DNA of 64,000 nt, taken from Sambucus nigra. Lineage: Eukaryota; Streptophyta; Magnoliopsida; Dipsacales; Adoxaceae. The stretch covers positions 102,785,709 through 102,849,708 of the forward strand of contig OX422222.1 of the NCBI GenBank assembly GCA_949130495.1. The letters run 5' to 3'. The translations under genes and the position numbers were made by a program. Position 1 is the first letter of the stretch; every line of letters begins with the position of its first letter. Under the pieces are notes generated by a model. The model was not told where the DNA came from and did no database searches. It saw only the letters and a list, made by a program, of their open reading frames with translations. This document shows positions 24,535-37,881 of the stretch, one piece after another.

Positions 24535-25593
24535 TTACACACACGCCTCTAAATATGGCTTTTGGCATTGTCCATTTACTTTGAATGTATTTCCCCCTTT
24601 CAAATCGTCTAATTCAATAACTCCGTGAGGGAAAACATTCTTCACAACGAACGGGCCAGACCATCGTGACCGCAACTTTCTTGAAAAAAAATGAAGACAA
24701 GAGTTATAGAGAAGAACTTTTTATCTGGGAAGAAACTCTTTGCAGCAAATGATGTTATCGTGAGCGAGTTTCGTCCTTTCTTTGGAAATTTTTGCGTTCT
24801 CGTACGCATCATTGCGTATCTCTTCTAACTCATTCAATTGAAGCTTACGAGCTTCACCGTCCATACCCATGGAAAAGTTCAACTCCTTAATCGACCAATA
24901 CACCTTGTGCTCTAATTCCACGGTAAGATGGCAAGGTTTTCCATACAGAAAGCGAAATGGGAACATGTCGAACGGATTTTTGTATGCGATACGATAGGCC
25001 CATAGAGAATCGTTCAATCTCGGTGACCAATCTTTCCAGGTAGGATTGTCGGTCTTTTCAAGAATGTTCTTGATTTTCCGATTTGCTAGTTCGGCCTGCA
25101 GATTCATTTGTTGGCGAGAAGTCGTTCCAACCTTGTGAACGACACCATACTTTCTCATGAGCTTAGCGAATGGCCTATTGTAAAATTATGTGCCATTATC
25201 ACTAATTATCGCTTTTGGAGCACTGATGCGGGAAAGTATGTGTTCCTGTATGAACTTAATCACCACTTTGTTGTCATTGGTCTTGGTAGCTATAGCTTCC
25301 ACCCATTTAGAAACGTAGTCTACCGCGACAAGGATGTGTCGAAAACCAAAGGGCGGGGGGAAAGGGCCCATGAAGTCAATACCCCAACAGTTGAAGATCT
25401 TAATAATGAATATGGGCGTAAGAGGCATCATGTCTCGTCAGGTAATAACTCCCATCCTTTGGCACCTATTGCAAGATTTATAAGCATTGTTCACATCCCG
25501 AAATATTGTGGTTCAATAGAGGCCGCATTGCAGAATTTTAACAGCCGTGTTTTTCGTCGAAAAGTGTCCTCCACAAGTTTCTGAATGACAAAA
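24535..25593 (-). pseudogene. Integrase region of Athila-type pol (broken)
   Basis: Read on the minus strand from 25593, a zinc-binding stretch in a shifted frame gives 'HSETCGGHFSTKNTA' and 'CNRCQRMG'. The core follows: 'WGIDFMGPF' (first catalytic Asp), 'VDYVSKWVEA', 'KAIISDNGT' (second Asp), an in-frame TAA at 25186, then 'MRKYGVVHKVG' and 'LQAELANRKIK' (the Glu). The C-terminal part ('WAYRIAYKNPFDMFPFRFLY', 'HLTVELEHK', 'LQLNELEEIRNDAYE') ends, after a TAA at 24721, with '[10 protein letters not shown]' and 'NTFKVNGQ', stopping at 24535. All catalytic residues are present, but at least one frameshift and two stops interrupt it. Confidence 0.9.
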
Positions 25594-26277
25594 TTAGATG
25601 AATTTCGAGATCTCGTCATCCGGCACACAACGTCGGATGATTTGATCGGCGTAATATTTAAACAGAAAATGAACATGATAGAAAAACATGCGTGACCAAG
25701 TAATAAACCTCTTCTTATCTTGCAGTGTCCAATCGAGAGGGATGACTCCCGTGATAAGATAGTTCACGATATTCGCAAACCAGGGCAAAGAAGAGGTAGT
25801 AAAGAGTTGCTCATCCGAAAAGTATTCATCTATGGGTATTGTATCACTAGGTACATCGGACGAAAGCCGTGATAAGTGGTCGAAAACAACATTTTCTACT
25901 CCTTTCTTTTCTTTAATAGAGACATTAAACTCTTGTAGGAGTATGATCCACCTTATGAGGCGCGGCTTTGCATCTTTCTTTGCGAGTAGATATTTCAATG
26001 TCGCGTGGTCGGTGAATCAAGTGATGGGAGAACCGATAAGGTAGGACCAAAATTTGTCAAGCGTAAAGACTACTGCTAGCAACTCCTTCTCGGTAGTGGA
26101 GTAATTGAGTTGTGGTCAGGTAAGAGTTCTAGTAGCGTAGTAGATGACATGAGCCTGTTTGTCTTTTCATTGGCCCAAAATAACCCATATCGCATAATCG
26201 CTAGCATCACACATAAGTTCGAACGGTAAAGACCAATCCGGAACTTGCATGATGGGAGCGGACACGCGCATGGTTTT
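25594..26277 (-). pseudogene. RNase H and linker of Athila-type pol (broken)
   Basis: The minus-strand frame continues from the RT. It reads 'PFELMCDASDYA' (catalytic Asp), 'YSTTEKELLAVVF' (Glu), '[15 protein letters not shown]' (Asp), then '[11 protein letters not shown]'. These are the landmarks of the gypsy RNase H that follows RT. In-frame stops occur after FEK, before KDKQAHV, in the 'TLT-PQ' position and before FTDH. 25594-25998 remains open and forms the tether toward the integrase zinc finger. It cannot make a working protein. Confidence 0.9.
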
Positions 26278-27649
26278 CTATTTTTCAAAAGCACTTTCGC
26301 AGGCTTCCGTCCACTCAAATGGGTTGTTCTTCATGAGTAGGTTGCTTAAGGGTCTAGCGATGGCGCTAAAGTCCTTAATGAACCTTCGATAAAACCCCGC
26401 ATGGCCCAAGAAGGAGCGCACGTCTTTGAGTGATTTTAGTGGGGGTAGATCGGCTATGACATCTATCTTAGCTCTATCAACATCTATCCCCTTGGATGAA
26501 ACTATGTGGACAATAACTATTCCCTCGATGACCATGAAGTGGCATTTCTCCCAATTCAGCACTATGTTCTTTTCCACACACCGAGCAAGTACCTTTTCTA
26601 GTTTTTCAAGACAAAGATCTAAAGAAGTGCCAAAAATGATGAAATCATCCATGAACACTTCAAGTCCTCTCTCGACCATGTCGCTAAATAGGCTCAACAT
26701 ATACCTTTGAAAGGTCGCAGGTGCATTACACAAGCCGAATGGCATACGTTTGTAGGCAAATGTACCAAAAGGGAAAGTGAAGGTTTTTTTTCTACTGGTC
26801 AAGTACATCTACCTCAATTTGGTTATATCCGAAATAACCATCAAGGAAGCAATAGTAAGGGTGTCCCGCTACTCTCTCAAGCATCTGATCAATAAATGGC
26901 AAGGGGAAATGGTCTTTCCTAGTTCCCGCATTGAGTTTTCCATAATCAATGCAAACGCGCCACCCAGTGGTGGTACGTTGGGGAACTAGCTCTCCCTTAG
27001 GATTCTCAATCACTGTCTTGCCTGGCTTCTTCGGGAGAACTTGAATAGGGCTCACCCACTTTCTATTCGAGATTCGGTAGATAATCCCGACATCTAATAG
27101 CTTAATTATTTCGATCCTCACCACTTCTTTCATATTAGGGTTTAGCCTTCTTTGCATTTCTGTCGAGGGTTTGACATCCTCTTCGAGATGGATCTTATGG
27201 GTGCAAATCAAAGGACTTATCCCTTTCAAATCAGTAATGCACCAACCAAAAGCACCTCGGTGCTTCCTCAGAATCTTTAGCAATTTACCCTCCTGCTCTT
27301 CGTCTAGGCTAAAGGAGACAACAACAAGAGATGTCTCATCCTCTCCTAGGTATGAATATTTAATATGGGAGGGGAGTTTCTTCAATTCAAGGGTCGAAAA
27401 ATTATCGCTGGAGGGAATCATTCGTGTTTCCCTCGGCGGTAACTCCTCGAATTGAGAAACCCAACTTACATCTCTCGCATCCTCGTCCGACGCTCTCTCA
27501 TCAAGTAACTCTCTCAACTCCTCAACTTCCCTCTCGAATGTGGTGTATGTCCCCTCACTTTCGTTGTTCGACACTAAACAGGACCCTAGGGCGTCTCCAT
27601 AATAATTTTCCTCGAAATACTCCTCTACGATCTCGTCTATTAGGCTCAT
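26278..27649 (-). pseudogene. Reverse transcriptase of Athila-type pol (one frameshift)
   Basis: It starts at the methionine at 27649 with an acidic Athila-type linker ('MSLIDEIVEEYFEENYYGD'). Then come 'KWVSPIQVLPKKPG', 'TGWRVCIDYGKLN', 'HFPLPFIDQMLERVAGH' and 'YYCFLDGYFGYNQI' (first catalytic Asp). A frameshift near 26795 separates this from 'MPFGLCNAPATFQRYM', 'VFMDDFIIFG' (the DD pair, FMDD variant usual in Athila), and 'SFLGHAGFYRRFIKDF'. It runs directly into RNase H. Apart from the frameshift the domain is well preserved. The 5' side is out of frame with the protease because of a 29-bp deletion at about 27660-27680. Confidence 0.93.
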
Positions 27650-27659
27650 CGCGTTAAGA

Positions 27660-28751
27660 TCATCTTCTTCCCCCGTCTAAAGTCATGTTCCCAAAAGTGA
27701 GTTGCATTTTCCCATTTTGATTATTGATGATGGAATTAGCTGTAGCTAAGAATGGGTGCCCAATAATGATGGGAACATGGTTGCTCGAGGTGAAGGAGCG
27801 TTCAGTGTTCTAAATGACAAAACCTACCGGGAAGTAGAAAGTGTCAACTTGGATGATCACGTCCTCAACTATGCCTCTAGGGATCTTCACAGTTCGATCC
27901 TCTAACTGGAGTGTGACCTCTGTGGGCTTGAGGTCGCCCAAATCAAGTTGCCTATAGATGGCATAAGGGAGGATATTGACACTTGCTCCCAAATCAATTA
28001 AGGCTTTCTTAATTTTTTTTTCTCCAATGAAGCAGGAAATGGTGGGTGCACCGGGATCTTTGAACTTGGGCAGGAGATCATTAAATAGGATGGAGCTCAC
28101 GTTTTGTGCTAGAAAGACATTTTTCTTTACCTTCATGCTCCTTTTTACTATCAACAAGTCTTTGATGACTTTTGCATAAGCTGGAATTTGCTTAATAGCA
28201 TCGAGGAAAGGTAAATTTAGCTTCACTTGCTTTAGCATGTCTAGAACTTCATCACGAGGGGTTCCTTTGTGGGAAGGAATCAACCTTTGAGGAAATGGTG
28301 CCGCGGTGGGTGGTTTCACTACTACCTCGGGCTCACTAGTGTCCTCTTTATCACTTTCCTTCAGGGGGACATCTTCGGCCTCTTTCTTGCCGGGAAAAAT
28401 CTCCTTGTCTTTGGTTGCATCGTGTGGGGGAGGTGATAAATCAATGACTCTCCCACTACGAAGAGTGGTCACAGCTTGACATTGCTCCTGATGTTCTGTC
28501 GAGGTGGAGCTAACACTAGTTTGACCTTGGGGCGGTCTTTGGCCCTGGGCAGGAAACTTGCCTTTCTCTTGGATACTCAATGATGATTGCAACTGTGAAA
28601 TTTTTGCATTCATGTCATTGATCATGCTCTCATGCCTACCATTAGTTGCAGTCTGGGTATTGATAAAGTGGTTGATCGTATCCTCGAGACTTCTCCGCGG
28701 TGGATGGATGTATTCTCCTTGAAGTAGTGGTGCCTGCACATGTCCTTGCAT
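27660..28751 (-). pseudogene. Gag C-terminus and aspartic protease of the Athila-type element
   Basis: One frame from 28751 to 27810 (313 codons) continues the gag frame after a stop. The N-terminal third is glutamine/proline-rich, followed by a charged hinge ('PLKESDKEDTSEPEVVVKPP'). The retropepsin then reads 'PGAPTISCFIGEKKIKKALI', 'DLGASVNILPYAIYRQL', 'ADR'-type 'LEDRTVKIPRGIVEDV'. The active site is DLGAS instead of DTGAS, as usual in Athila. A TAG at 27810 is followed in frame by 'HVPIIIGHPFLATA', the normal end of the domain. At about 27670 a 29-bp gap against 52940-52970 destroys the frame into RT. Confidence 0.92.
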
Positions 28752-28763
28752 GTGTGGAGCTGG

Positions 28764-30098
28764 TTAAAAATGCGGTGGTGGAGGAGGGGCAACATATGAA
28801 TTAGGATTCATCGCAGGATGTTGTTTCCCATAGTTAAAACCAGGGTGGTTTTTCCATGAAGGGTTGTAAGAATTCCCGTGCAGTTTATCAAAATTACCCT
28901 TGAATCCTCCTATGCCACTTACTTGTTCTTGAAGCATTACTTTGTAGGCGGGTATAGTCGAGCATTCCTCAGTTGAATGACCCGCCTCACAAATCGCACA
29001 CACCTTCTCGACGGGGTTTGGGATGGATCCAGTTGGTCCTCTTCCACATACCTCACGTAGGTCTTAGAGTCCTTTCTCAAGCGTATCGAGTCGACTGTCC
29101 GTCATAGAATTCTTTTCTACATGAAATAGGCCAGACGCCGATGGAGTGGTGGTCACTTGACGATTCCGATTTTGAGCATTAGGGTCAGATGTATCCCAGG
29201 ATTGGGTAGTCTCGGCGACATACCTCAGGTGAAGCTCAGCATCGTGGGCGTCTAAGTCGACAAACGGACCACTACCCATGGTTTCAACGAGTTGCTTGGA
29301 ATTAATGTTCATCCCATTATGGATAAAGAAAATGATTTGCATTTTATCAAAACCATGATGGGGACACGACACAATTAACTCATTGAAACGCTCGTAGCAT
29401 CGTTCGAATGACACATTTTCCAATTGTCGAAAAGTTTGAATTTGAGCCTTGATGGAATTCGTTCGATGTGGAGGAAAGAAATTCTGGAGAAATTTGGATT
29501 GTAGTTCGTTCCATGATAAAATAAAATTTGGAGGTAAAGACCATACCCATGTCTTAGCCTTATCCTTTAGCGAGAATGGGAGGAGTTTGAGGTGGATCAC
29601 ATCTTTTGTGCAAGTTTGATCACTAAGAGTCTCGCACGCCTCCTTAAATTCCATAATGTTGGCATATGGCTTTTCTGAATCCAGTCCATGGTAAGTGGGA
29701 AGTATTTGGGTCATCCCATTCCTAAAGAGAAATTTCCCAGCATTGAACGGGAGTAAAATGCATCTTGGAGTGATAGTGTGCTCGGGATATAAGATGTCTC
29801 TCAAAGGGCGATACGGGGCTTCTCCCTCGTCAACGGTTGCACTACCATGTTGTGACATATTTCTCTCACTTAAAGACTCTGTGTCCTCACTTGGTATACT
29901 CGGGGCGCACTCTGGAGTGTGTCCTAAGAAGGAAAACGACGTGTTATTTGAGATTGAGTGTGATGGTGTGGGAGGTGGAACCCATAATTGGGGAGCATTA
30001 GGAGTGTGAGGGCTATCAGGGTCGTACTCAACTATTGGATTTTCGTGAATGTGGGTTGGAGTATTATGGGGAGTTGGAGTGAGTTCAAAATTTTGCAT
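28764..30098 (-). pseudogene. Gag of the Athila-type element
   Basis: A single frame of 445 codons from the methionine at 30098 has two in-frame stops, at 29064 and 28764. The start is proline-rich ('MQNFELTPTPHNTPTHI'). The gag core follows: 'YANIMEFKEACETL', 'LKLLPFSLKDKAKTWVWSLP', 'WNELQSKFLQNFFPPHRT', 'CPHHGFDKMQIIFFI'. After the first stop comes a zinc knuckle 'CAICEAGHSTEEC' (C-x2-C-x3-H-x4-C) and 'SYNPSWKNHPGFNYG'. The product would coat genomic RNA and form the particle. The ATG lies about 130 bases after the primer site. The sister gag at 50540-51856 keeps the same start and knuckle. Confidence 0.93.
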
Positions 30099-30225
30099 TA
30101 ACGGGCTTGTGAGAGATGATGATGAATCTTCTTGTGCTTTTTCAAATTTTTATATGTTTTTGGATTTTTGGAAATTTTTGGTCAAAGTTTGAGATTGACT
30201 CGATCTAATCCTAAGTCTACCTAAT

Positions 30226-30243
30226 TCCCCGACAACGGCGCCA
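30226..30243 (-). other. Primer binding site, tRNA-Asp type
   Basis: The minus strand reads TGGCGCCGTTGTCGGGGA, one base off the TGGCGCCGTTGCCGGGGA that plant gypsy elements use with tRNA-Asp. Six bases (AGTTTT) separate it from the LTR, exactly as in the composite element at 50391-50396. Confidence 0.9.
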
Positions 30244-30249
30244 AAAACT

Positions 30250-31858
30250 TGACGCGACTATGTCTCAGAAGTGCGTTCTCTCTAGGCTCAAGTGCAAGCC
30301 TGTTGCGTTAGTAATAAACCCGGTAAGTCGGGATTGTATCCACAGGGAAATAAGACAATGGAATTGTAATGACGTTGGACAAACGAAAGAATCCTAACTC
30401 TTACTCTAAAGAAAAAGGAATAGATAATTGGTATGAGAATTTACTACAACTAAATGCAATTTTGAAAATGTTTAACTAATGAACTTAAGTACAAATGAAA
30501 TGCAACTATTCTAAATTACCTAAAATACTAACAATGAATGATTTAAAAATTTGAACTAGGTGATGAGAAAAACAGGACATGAATACAATCCCCCAACCCT
30601 AATGTATTGATGGTATAAAACTAATCGTAAATTTGAATGATTAATTAGACCCATAATTTAGTACTCCCAAGCATTATGTATATGAAGTTCAAGCCCGCAC
30701 CATACTTAATCAGAGGACGAGTAAATCGGTATTGCAATAGTTACATTCGAATTGTATTCTAAAGCATCCCGATTACCCGAAAGCAAATGAGATCCAAAGA
30801 TCTAATATTGTCGCATTTCTACATAATAAGGTCGTAATAAAATCATTAAATTTAGAGTATTACTTTTATATACATACAACTACCACATCGTGTTAGTTTC
30901 ATGCATCCTGAACCTTAAAAGTCTAGCTTACCATGATGAAATTAATGAAAACGATTTTGGAATTACAGGAAGTCATGATTATACTAAGGAAAAATTGAAG
31001 AATGAGGTAAACGGGAAATTAGATAGAGGAAATTACTCACTAATCTTACCAAAGCACTCAAAGCATTAACTACAATTACTTGTAATCACAGAAATCTAAA
31101 CAATCTTCAATGCTGGAATTAAAATTATAAGCTATCTTCAAACTAGAGTTTTTCTGAAAAGAATGGAAAATTAGATAAATTTCCCGTCCTTTCGAATGAT
31201 AATAAATCGGGTTCAAATACCCTACAAAGATCCAAGAGTTTTAGCTGAATTAGGACTCTCCATTAGAGGAGGAGTAAAAAATAAAAATTCGACAGTCGGA
31301 CCGGTCCGAACCTCCTTTGGTTCGGTCTGGATGGAATTCGGATTGATTCGTTTGTTTCTTAGCCGGATATATCAGATCTGGATCGGTTCGTTTATTTTCC
31401 TTCAGCTTCGATCCATCTTCGGTCCGGGGTTCTCTGGTAATTGGCATTTCAGATCGGTTCGATCCGGATCAGTCCAGATTTCTTTTGACTTTTTCATCTG
31501 CCTTTGACTGCTCATAACTTTCACACCGGGACTACAATTGAGGTACTGTTTCTTCGTATGTAGTCGTGAACTTGCTATCTTCAACTTTTCTTTAGATGCC
31601 TCATCCGAATTCTGGGTAAAAATTACAATTTTATACTTTTGTCTTTCCTTCCTTTCTTTCTTGATTCTTCCAGTTTCTTTCTTTCTTTAATTGGCATCAA
31701 ATACCTATAAAATTAGTACAAAATACCAGAAACTTGGGGTACTCATTAGAATAAGTCAGTAGCAAGATTATGAGATAAAATCGAATCGATTACGTTGTTC
31801 AAGGTGCTAAAAGTAACTAAATTAAAGGGATAAATTAGGATGAATTTATGCCTAATCA
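30250..31858 (-). repeat. 5' LTR of the Athila-type element
   Basis: 1609 bp, TGATTAGGCATAAATTC...TAGTCGCGTCA on the minus strand, aligned with 19332-20930. Just inside its 3' side are the 'CTTGAGCCTAGAGAG' and 'TTCTGAGACA' blocks shared by all LTRs of this family in the window. The centre has a GAACCGATCC-rich stretch at 31290-31480. Confidence 0.95.
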
Positions 31859-31863
31859 AACTC
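31859..31863. other. Target site duplication, right copy (AACTC)
   Basis: Identical to 19327-19331; together they mark the integration site of the Athila-type element. Confidence 0.93.
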
Positions 31864-32105
31864 GTTTAATAATAAAATGTTAGTAAACCTTTTTCTTGAA
31901 TCGAGTGGATTATTTTTTATTTGGGTAGCTACTATCGAGAGGCATAATCTCAACTAGTATTAGAGAAGGACTCCAACCTTTTAGGAATAATAGCCTAGGT
32001 TTAAATCCTTTTATATGAAATGAATGGAAGTTCGAAACTATAACTTCGTCCATTTTATGGTAGAAATTATGCTTCTCAGAATTCCCGTATGACAACTTAC
32101 TTAAT

Positions 32106-33000
32106 GGCTATAGATGATCAAGTATCGAATACTATTCTTTTTATGATGGACTTGTCCCAAGTTTGTGGTCAGTGATGTACTAATAGAGAATATTTTATCT
32201 AACTGGGATGACAACGATTTTATGGACAGTGGGTGGAACATTAAGGAACTTAATAATATTCTGGATGTCTTTCCTAGACTGAGTTGAGACGTATATCCCC
32301 TTGTACGACGTCAAAATTAGAGGTGAGAAGCTTTTTGAATGACCTACTGAGGAATCTCCATCGTTAAGCACTCCAACTTCGATGGCTAACCACTAATTTT
32401 GATCTTATTACCATGAAGAAGAACAAAACTTTTGACGAGATCTATGCCGACCTAAAAAATGCAGTGACCCCAGTCTTTACATTAGGGAAAAGACTATTGA
32501 AGAGAATAAAATTGTTGATGAAATACCATAGTCCTTTGAAGTAGGTTCCGCGGCAAAGTGGATGTCATCGATGATGTTAGATATTTCCTTTTGAATCCAA
32601 AGCTTGTGGAAGATTTGGTTTTCTTTCTCCAAACCCAAGAGGCAAATTTGTCTTATTGCAATGAAATGTCATCCAAGAAAAATCTAAATTTCAAGGCTAA
32701 GAAGACATATTTTGATTTTAGATCCCTTATTTATTGTTAGTGGGGATGCTATAACATTTACCACTACGTTTTTTAAGAAGTGGAAAAAGAGTTATCAGTA
32801 TAAAGGCGCTCCCATGCATTATCTGCATATATTTTAAAATGGTTAAGGAAGTAAAGATAAGAAAGTTTAATCTCCAAAAGCAATAATGTTTTTCACATGT
32901 GGTGGCCAAGGACACATTTTGAAGAAATCTCCCTCATATTTGAGTCGGAGGTGTGGAAAAAACTCGTATAATTTCACTTATAATGATGTCGACTCTAACT
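32106..33000 (+). pseudogene. Copia-type (SIRE-like, UBN2) gag relic
   Basis: Joined frames are needed. 32413-32490 gives 'MKKNKTFDEIYADLKNAVTP', the block that in UBN2-type gag reads E-x-x-x-F-D-E-F/I-Y-A-x-L. 32494-32531 (shifted) gives 'TIEENKIVDEIP'. 32558-32740 gives 'LVEDLVFFLQTQEANLSYCN' and 'KKNLNFKAKK', the L-x-x-L-Q-T-x-E-x-x-L block. 32890-32940 gives a damaged zinc knuckle: 'FTCGGQGHILKKSP', in which two of the three cysteines have become Phe and Ser while C and H remain. Stops and shifts are frequent. The relic is downstream of the Athila insertion and probably continues the element whose debris lies at 16436-19326. Confidence 0.6.
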
Positions 33001-34440
<1,440 letters not shown>

Positions 34441-35110
34441 TCTCTCTTATTTCTCCCAATTCACCCTCCCTTGGCAAAACCCTCCTCATCCTCTCCTACT
34501 CCCCACCAAACCTACTTGAGCTCCAATGGTGCCGACATGAACTCCATACTCGCCACCAATAATTTTGTCATTCTTTAACAGGTTGTCCATAGATGAACAC
34601 ACGTATACCATCTGAATCGATTTTATCTCACCATAGATTTGGGTTTTTTAAGTATTTTAGTAGATATGAAATTAGAGTTCCATCTCTATTTTTACCTTCC
34701 ATTTTTATGTTCATTTCTTATGTAAATCTGAAATTTGGGGTTCTCTACAAATCTAGGGTTTGCTTTGGTATGATGATAGAATGTGTGTTTATGGTTTCAT
34801 GATATTGGGTTTGAATTTATGTTTTTGGTTTATTTTTTGAATATTTAGGTTCAAAATCTTTCAATATTTCTGGTAACATTCTATTTTTCTATGTTTAGGT
34901 TTGACTGTTTGATTTTTTTTCTTTTAACCATGTTGTTATAATTTTATTTTGTCTCATTGCTTTAATTTTTGTTTCATGTACATTATTTTGGGTTCAGATA
35001 TTCGGTATTCAACCGATCTTAAACTCTCATTATTTGTATTATATATAGGCTATGATTATTATGGTTCAAATAGTTCTTAGGAATGATTGGTATTTGCATT
35101 TGTTTTGCAG

Positions 35111-35148
35111 GATTGGTTCAAAATCTCACATGTACTTTCTATAAAGAG
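35111..35148 (+). other. Possible captured small exon
   Basis: Thirty-eight bases lie between a good plant acceptor (TTTGTTTTGCAG) and a good donor (GTAAGT). The frame and product are unknown, and such sites arise by chance in T-rich DNA. With the FeSOD fragment nearby, a transduced exon is plausible. Confidence 0.3.
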
Positions 35149-37788
35149 GTAAGTTATTTGTTCATGATGGGGTATCACAAGAAAATTGACAGTTTATTGA
35201 TATTTTATGGAGCACTGAAGCAATAGTTTGCCATTGTTTGCATATTTCCTTTTTGTCATTAAATCATTTTTATATTTTGTTATGCCTGATTTTTCTTTAT
35301 TCCATCATTAATTTTAAGTTACAGTTTTTTTCATTTTTCCTGTTTTTCCTTCGATTTTGTGCAGTTTTAGAGTTTTGAAACCTCCTAGTATTTCTCTCTT
35401 AGTTGGACCATTGATAGGATTGAATCCTCAATATATGCATCTTTATTTGTTTACATCCCCATCAATTGTTAAATTTCAAATTTGTTAGTCAATTTTTCAT
35501 TCCTCTTAATTTTTTTGTTTCAAAGTTGATATTATAACTCTTAGGTATGATTTATATGTTAGGTGTGATTCATGTTGGTTTTTTATATTCAGGTGTTTGT
35601 TGTTATAGCTTTAGAAGAGTGAAAAATTGGAACTTAAAAGTACCATCCATCATCTAGTCAGGTCCTTTTAATATATCAGTTTGTAAGAAGATGCAAATGA
35701 ATGTAGGCATGCATCAGGATGCAATTCCTTTTCCCTTGACAAAGTCAGACATCCTATGCATGTTAAGGTAAAAGGATCTCCGTATTATTGCTTTTTAGTT
35801 TATACCATCAACTGATGTTCTTGTTAGAGAGTGTATGAACACATTTGTTTTCTTATATTAGAGAGTGTATTAACATGTTTTAATAAGAATAAACATCATT
35901 TATTAAGATTCATGTGTTGATAAGTTGTATTCACGTCAGAGGGTGTATATGACATAACTAATGCCTGTATTACTATGGGTTGAAGGGGCTAATTTCAGTC
36001 ATTGAACGAGAGTTAATCAAATTTTGGAATGCTGTTATGAAACTTATGTGTTCTTACCAATTATGGTCAAGCATTCTATATACTATTACAAAACATATTA
36101 GTATTTTGTGCCTATCATGGCTACAAATATAGGTGAGTTTGGTTAGTAGAACTATTACTATTTTAATGGAGAAATCACCCATCATAGATCCTCAAAAAAA
36201 CCTCCAACAAGGGATTTACTAGGAGACCTTAGTAAGTCCATCAATGTTAAGTTTAATACACATTGGAGGAGGAAGCTAGAACACATGGATGATGAAATTA
36301 GATTTGGGAGGAAATATGTTTATTTTGAGAGATTTGTGATAAATAAGGGGAGTGATTGTGTTGTTCATGTGATAAGGCCATACGATCACATTTGATTTAA
36401 TTATTACTAATTATTTGAGCCATAATCTGCATACTTACCTACTATTACTACTTGTACTAGTACTACAACTAGTACTAATACTTACTAATTATTTTTTCAT
36501 TTTTGTTAGCTTTAAAATTCAGATCGAGTATTTTTTTTAATTTTAATTTTTTGTAGATCCAATGTCACATTCGGTAAATATTTATGATACATGTATATGG
36601 TGTAGTCAATGTGTCTGAGTCTGCCCCATCGATGTATTGGAAACGATACCTTGAGATGAATGTGAATCCGCCTGTCCAATGTATTTCTTGAGTGTTCGAG
36701 TTTATTTATGGCATGAAACAGCTCGCAACATGCGTCTAGCTTATTGATACGTTAAAAAAAAATTACTTAAAAAAATGAAGTGTCAGGTGATCAAAACATA
36801 GTTTCTGAGCACTAATGTTTTCCACCTCTCTACCATAAGTGGTTCTTACAAATTGTTGGCATTGTGAGTTGTTTGCACTTTTTTTGGTTCAACTATGCCA
36901 TACATATGTGAATAATTTTAGTATTGTATTGAACCAGAAATATAGGGGTGTTTCGGTAGCTGGTAGGGGTAGAAAGTGGGGGGTGGTCTGTAGTAAGAGG
37001 GGAGGGAGGGTGGGTGAAATCTGTTTTTTTTTATTTCATCCTTTTAAAACATCATCAGAGGTTTTTGAATTAGTCCAACTTAAATTCATTTTCATTTTTT
37101 TTTCTAATTGTTAATTTTTTTATTTAAAGGTTGACAGGTTACAATGGAAGAGGTATACAACTGTATTATAGTTTATAAAGAATTGGCTTCAGTTAGACGG
37201 AGTAGACTAGACAAAATGTATATCAAGCTTAAGTTTACCAAAAAAAAAAAATTCAAATCCCTTTTAATTTCATAATAGAGGGAACATAATATACCGTTGT
37301 CATTATCAAACTACATTCAGGTTCAATACCGCAAGATTAACAAAATTACTTGAACTTAGTTTCATAAAAGAAGGAACATCATATGCTACTATGAAGTTAT
37401 TTTCTGCATTAATCCTCATTAATTCTATCCTTTTATCCCGATTAATTATATCCATTAACTACATAACATTTAAGCTATTACCTATTCATTAACTGCATCA
37501 CCTTTAACCTATGTCTCAATTAAATCCACATATTTTACTACTTCTGTAGGGTTTCTAACACTGCTTATGACTAGTAACCGCAACTCTCCATTCACAGAAG
37601 CATCCTCAACAACATCAGCTACATATTTTTCTTCCTCATTTTCCTTTTCTCAAACAGCTTCAAAGGTTTCAAAGAAGACACAACAACTCAATGAACTCTA
37701 TGAAGACCTGGTTCTTTAAAAATAAGTGGAGAACATCCCTCTAACAAGGGACGAACATAATGGACCAAAGACTAAATTATAACAATCT
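35149..37788. other. AT-rich interior of the TIR element, nothing recognised
   Basis: No ORF with a known motif. 35660-35770 is flanked by splice-like sites (...ATATCAG and GTAAAAGG). 36170-36340 and 37570-37720 show some coding-like texture on the plus or minus strand, but no family could be assigned. 36950-37020 is G-rich and recalls 57950-58060 at the other end. Confidence 0.35.
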
Positions 37789-37881
37789 TTGAACAGTGAT
37801 GAAATTTTCTGGAAACATAAATCCAGAATTAAATGGATGGCAGCGGGTGATGGCAATATAAGGTACTTTTATGTAATCATT
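37789..37881 (+). pseudogene. LINE (non-LTR) fragment, junction before reverse transcriptase
   Basis: The frame from 37789 reads 'DEIFWKHKSRIKWMAAGDGN' followed by I-R-Y-F-Y. Plant LINEs have E-x-F-W-x-Q-K-S-R-x-K-W-L-x-x-G-D-x-N-T-x-F-F-H between the endonuclease and the RT, and the order and spacing match. Only about 30 residues remain before a change to unrelated AT-rich sequence, so this is a captured or decayed piece. Confidence 0.75.

Larger units (their letters stand above)
19332..31858 (-). mobile_element. Complete Athila-type Ty3/gypsy retrotransposon, 12.5 kb, inactive
   Basis: The element has two similar LTRs in the same orientation, a tRNA-Asp-type primer site next to the right one, a polypurine tract next to the left one, gag, protease, RT, RNase H and integrase in order on the minus strand, and a third ORF between integrase and the 3' LTR. 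This order, the DLGAS protease, the FMDDF RT motif and the long 3' region place it in the Athila clade. Matching 5-bp duplications bound it. The coding part has in-frame stops, frameshifts and a 29-bp deletion against the sister copy at 50540-53236, so it cannot be autonomous. In the first ~140 bases the LTRs differ at about 15 positions plus a 4-base gap, so it is not recent. Confidence 0.95.
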
